Shown here: one piece after another, positions 5,927 through 7,346 of the stretch
Position numbering within the stretch: position 1 is the first letter of the stretch
How the letters are laid out: each line of letters starts with the position of its first letter
From: an uncultured Lachnospiraceae bacterium
Lineage (GTDB): Bacteria; Bacillota; Clostridia; Lachnospirales; Lachnospiraceae
DNA: 7,346 bases
Assembly (NCBI GenBank): GCA_910588885.1
Contig: CAJUSQ010000135.1
Coordinates: 1 to 7,346, forward strand
Direction: 5' to 3'
Program-made: the position numbers and the translations under genes
The notes under the pieces: generated by a model
Database searches by the model: none
The model's input: only the letters and a program-made list of their open reading frames with translations
Told to the model about the DNA's origin: nothing

Positions 5927-6496
5927 CTAAGCTTCCGTCTTGCCAACCCATTCATCGAAGCCCTTCATAACGGCATCGTAAGTCTGGTTTGAAATCGAAG
6001 GCAGATCTTTGCCCCAGGATTTGGTAGCCTGTTTAAAGCCCTTCTCAAATGCAGCCCGCATTTCTTCTGCTTTGGATGCGTCTCCGCCGGTCAGAGCCTT
6101 TGCAAACTCAACGATACGCTCTGAGGTCTGCTTTACGCCCCAGTAACCGTCTTCGGAAATGGCTTCCTGAGCCTGGGCCTTTGCTGCTGCGGTAACGGTG
6201 AAATTGCCGCCTGCTAAGAAACGCCACATGCTGTCGGCATTACCGATCTGCTGGCCCTGGTTCTTCATCATGCTCTCAACCATGGTACGCATCTGAGCGG
6301 TTCTCTGCTCGGCGTCAGCTTTCAGTCTGGCAACGATCGCGCTGCGGTCTGCTTTGCTGCTCGGTTCATATACGGCACCGCTTTCAGGTTTCTTTGCAGC
6401 GGTGTCCTTCTCCTCAGTCTTGGGAGCCTGCTTCTTGTATGCGGATTCGTAAGTCCTCGCGGTAGAAGAAGCGCTGTTTACACTATTCACGTCCAT
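5927..6496 (-). CDS. Conserved-looking hypothetical protein, probable sigma-D (motility) regulon member
   Basis: I do not recognise a named family. The 189-residue product has no signal peptide, no membrane helix and no cysteine. Residues 1 to about 50 (MDVNSVNSASSTARTYESAY...) are Ser/Ala/Lys-rich and probably disordered. Residues 52-82 look like a charged helix (RSAIVARLKADAEQRTAQMR). The rest is mostly helical with four tryptophans (W91, W119, W161, W183) and the segments SEDGYWGVKQTSERI and FAKALTGGDASKAEEM. The overall look recalls hypothetical proteins I associate with Lachnospiraceae. ATG 6496 is set by AAGGAGG (6510-6504), 7 bases upstream. A match to the flagellar sigma-D promoter lies at 6579-6605 and a clean terminator follows, so it is a single-gene unit. 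A soluble Ser-rich N-terminus plus sigma-D control would fit a flagellar export substrate, regulator or chaperone; that is inference only. Confidence 0.85.
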   Translation of the reverse strand: MDVNSVNSASSTARTYESAYKKQAPKTEEKDTAAKKPESGAVYEPSSKADRSAIVARLKADAEQRTAQMRTMVESMMKNQGQQIGNADSMWRFLAGGNFTVTAAAKAQAQEAISEDGYWGVKQTSERIVEFAKALTGGDASKAEEMRAAFEKGFKQATKSWGKDLPSISNQTYDAVMKGFDEWVGKTEA

Positions 6497-6578
6497 ATGG
6501 AACCCTCCTTGGTCTTGGAAATGTGAACATCCCTATTCGATCATTTCTGAAATAAATAGTTAATAGTTTCTAGTATAT

Positions 6579-6605
6579 ATATCGGATAAGATTGGGAAAA
6601 CTTTA
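6579..6605 (-). promoter_or_regulatory. Sigma-D (sigma-28/FliA-type) promoter
   Basis: The minus strand reads TAAA (6605-6602), 15 bases, then TCCGATAT (6586-6579). The Bacillus subtilis sigma-D consensus is TAAA, about 15 bases, GCCGATAT, so 11 of 12 fixed positions match at ideal spacing. Transcription would start near 6572, giving a leader of about 75 bases for the 189-residue protein gene. A sigma-A -10 on the same strand (TATATA, within 6581-6574) cannot be excluded, but I see no -35 for it. Confidence 0.7.
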
Positions 6606-6614
6606 AAGGAAGCG

Positions 6615-6643
6615 TTGACATTTTTTAGAAATAATCTTACAAT
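6615..6643 (+). promoter_or_regulatory. Sigma-A promoter for ispE
   Basis: A perfect -35 box TTGACA (6615-6620) is followed after exactly 17 bases by TACAAT (6638-6643), one change from the -10 consensus. The predicted start is near 6650, leaving a leader of about 100 bases. It shows that the open frame extending back to TTG 6615 is not coding at its 5' end, because that frame begins on the -35 box itself. Confidence 0.85.
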
Positions 6644-6752
6644 GTATACAGAATACAAAAGGAGAAAAGAGTTGTTTTTCGCCGGGGTTCATAACGGGTT
6701 CGGAATGAATCAGGGGGCAGACAATGGGGGTTGTGCAATGGGAGAAGGGAAA

Positions 6753-7298
6753 ATGACGGATTTTAATTTGAGGGCATTGGCGAAAATTAATTTGGGTCTG
6801 GATGTGTTAAGACGCCGGGAGGACGGCTATCATGAGGTGCGGATGGTGATGCAGTCCGTCAATCTGTATGACCGGATTTTTCTTAGGAAGACGGAGGACG
6901 GAGAGATCCGGGTGAAGACCAACCTGTATTATCTGCCGGCCAATGAAAATAACTTGGTGTACAAGGCGGCGAAGCTGCTGAAGGATGAATTCCGGATTGA
7001 GGAAGGGGTTCGCATTGATTTGAAGAAGTTCATTCCGGTTTCGGCAGGTATGGCCGGAGGAAGCTCGGATGCGGCAGCGGTGCTTTACGGGATGAACCAG
7101 ATGTTCGGGCTAAGGCTTTCCTGGGAAGAATTGAAGAAGCGGGGGGTGAAGATCGGTGCGGACGTGCCTTTTTGCCTGATCCGCGGGACGGCTTTGGCAG
7201 AAGGGATCGGGGAACAACTGACCAGCCTTCCGCCGGCGCCGACATGCCCGGTGCTGCTGGCGAAGCCTCCGATCAGCGTTTCCACGAAATTTGTCTAA
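6753..7298 (+). CDS. ispE: 4-diphosphocytidyl-2-C-methyl-D-erythritol kinase, truncated by an in-frame stop
   Basis: IspE phosphorylates CDP-methylerythritol with ATP in the MEP route to isoprenoid precursors; it is a cytosolic GHMP kinase. From ATG 6753 the frame gives 181 residues against a usual length of about 280-300. The N-terminal substrate motif is ALAKINLGLDVLRRREDGYHE (about 8-28), and the ATP-binding loop PVSAGMAGGSSDAAA is at about 95-109, followed by IGADVPF (about 140-146). The TAA at 7296-7298 replaces what should be a Tyr codon (FV-stop-ENLKLD), and homologous sequence continues in the same frame. The last GHMP motif, which closes the active site, is therefore lost unless the stop is an error. 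I chose 6753 over ATG 6738 because GGAGAAGGG (6741-6749) precedes it and because the family usually starts here; 6738 remains possible. Identity is secure; whether the gene is functional is doubtful as written. Confidence 0.92.
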   Translation: MTDFNLRALAKINLGLDVLRRREDGYHEVRMVMQSVNLYDRIFLRKTEDGEIRVKTNLYYLPANENNLVYKAAKLLKDEFRIEEGVRIDLKKFIPVSAGMAGGSSDAAAVLYGMNQMFGLRLSWEELKKRGVKIGADVPFCLIRGTALAEGIGEQLTSLPPAPTCPVLLAKPPISVSTKFV

Positions 7299-7346
7299 GA
7301 GAACCTGAAACTGGACGGGGAAACGGTGCATCCGGATATTGACGGG
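7299..7346 (+). pseudogene. ispE: ispE coding sequence beyond the stop codon (partial, runs off the window)
   Basis: The frame continues after the TAA without a shift and encodes ENLKLDGETVHPDIDG, which fits the segment of clostridial IspE that normally follows KPPISVSTKFVY. The gene runs past the end of the window, so its C-terminal third cannot be examined. The uninterrupted similarity shows that only one codon is affected, by a substitution such as TAT or TAC to TAA, not by an insertion or deletion. Confidence 0.75.

Noticed and set aside
6615..6752. N-terminal extension of IspE from TTG 6615
   Set aside because: It begins on the -35 box of the ispE promoter and would need transcription to start upstream of its own promoter.
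7296..7298. Stop-codon recoding as the explanation for the ispE TAA
   Set aside because: No other gene in the window has an internal TAA and several use TAA as a normal stop; a point mutation or sequence error is simpler.

Overview
The window reads as a chromosomal segment of a Gram-positive anaerobe of class Clostridia, most likely Lachnospiraceae. The grounds are a SCIFF peptide and maturase pair (close to universal in Clostridia), a fused SecDF, strong AGGAGG ribosome sites, NrdR, the MEP-pathway gene ispE, and a match to a Gram-positive flagellar sigma-D promoter. I see no mobile element, CRISPR array, rRNA or tRNA. The unusual length and the damaged last gene fit a short contig or a cut chromosome region.

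Layout. Positions 1-245 hold no convincing gene, but they carry a strong inverted repeat (38-70), a sigma-A promoter (110-138) and a leader hairpin (171-218) ahead of nrdR (246-698, +). A second, extended -10 promoter (725-753) drives scfA (798-938, +), a 46-residue six-cysteine ranthipeptide precursor missed by the supplied gene predictions because it is short. A 151-base spacer with two stem-loops separates it from scfB (1090-2448, +), the radical SAM/SPASM maturase. secDF (2497-4671, +) follows after 48 bases and ends in a clear terminator (4675-4715).

The next two genes run on the minus strand. One is a membrane-anchored VanY-type D,D-carboxypeptidase (4771-5643) with a structured leader. 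The other is a cysteine-free 189-residue protein of unknown function (5927-6496) with its own terminator and an excellent sigma-D type promoter (TAAA-N15-TCCGATAT). Divergent from it, a near-consensus sigma-A promoter (6615-6643) serves ispE (from 6753, +). That reading frame is cut by an in-frame TAA at 7296-7298, although the homologous reading frame continues to the end of the window.

How the genes fit together. scfA, scfB and secDF form a peptide, modification enzyme and possible export-aid unit. The hairpins after scfA could allow far more peptide than enzyme to be made. The carboxypeptidase trims cell-wall peptides. The sigma-D promoter puts the unknown 189-residue protein in the motility regulon by inference. 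The points most worth following are the complete ranthipeptide locus, the sigma-D-linked orphan protein, the ispE nonsense codon, and the alternative RNA folds in the carboxypeptidase leader.
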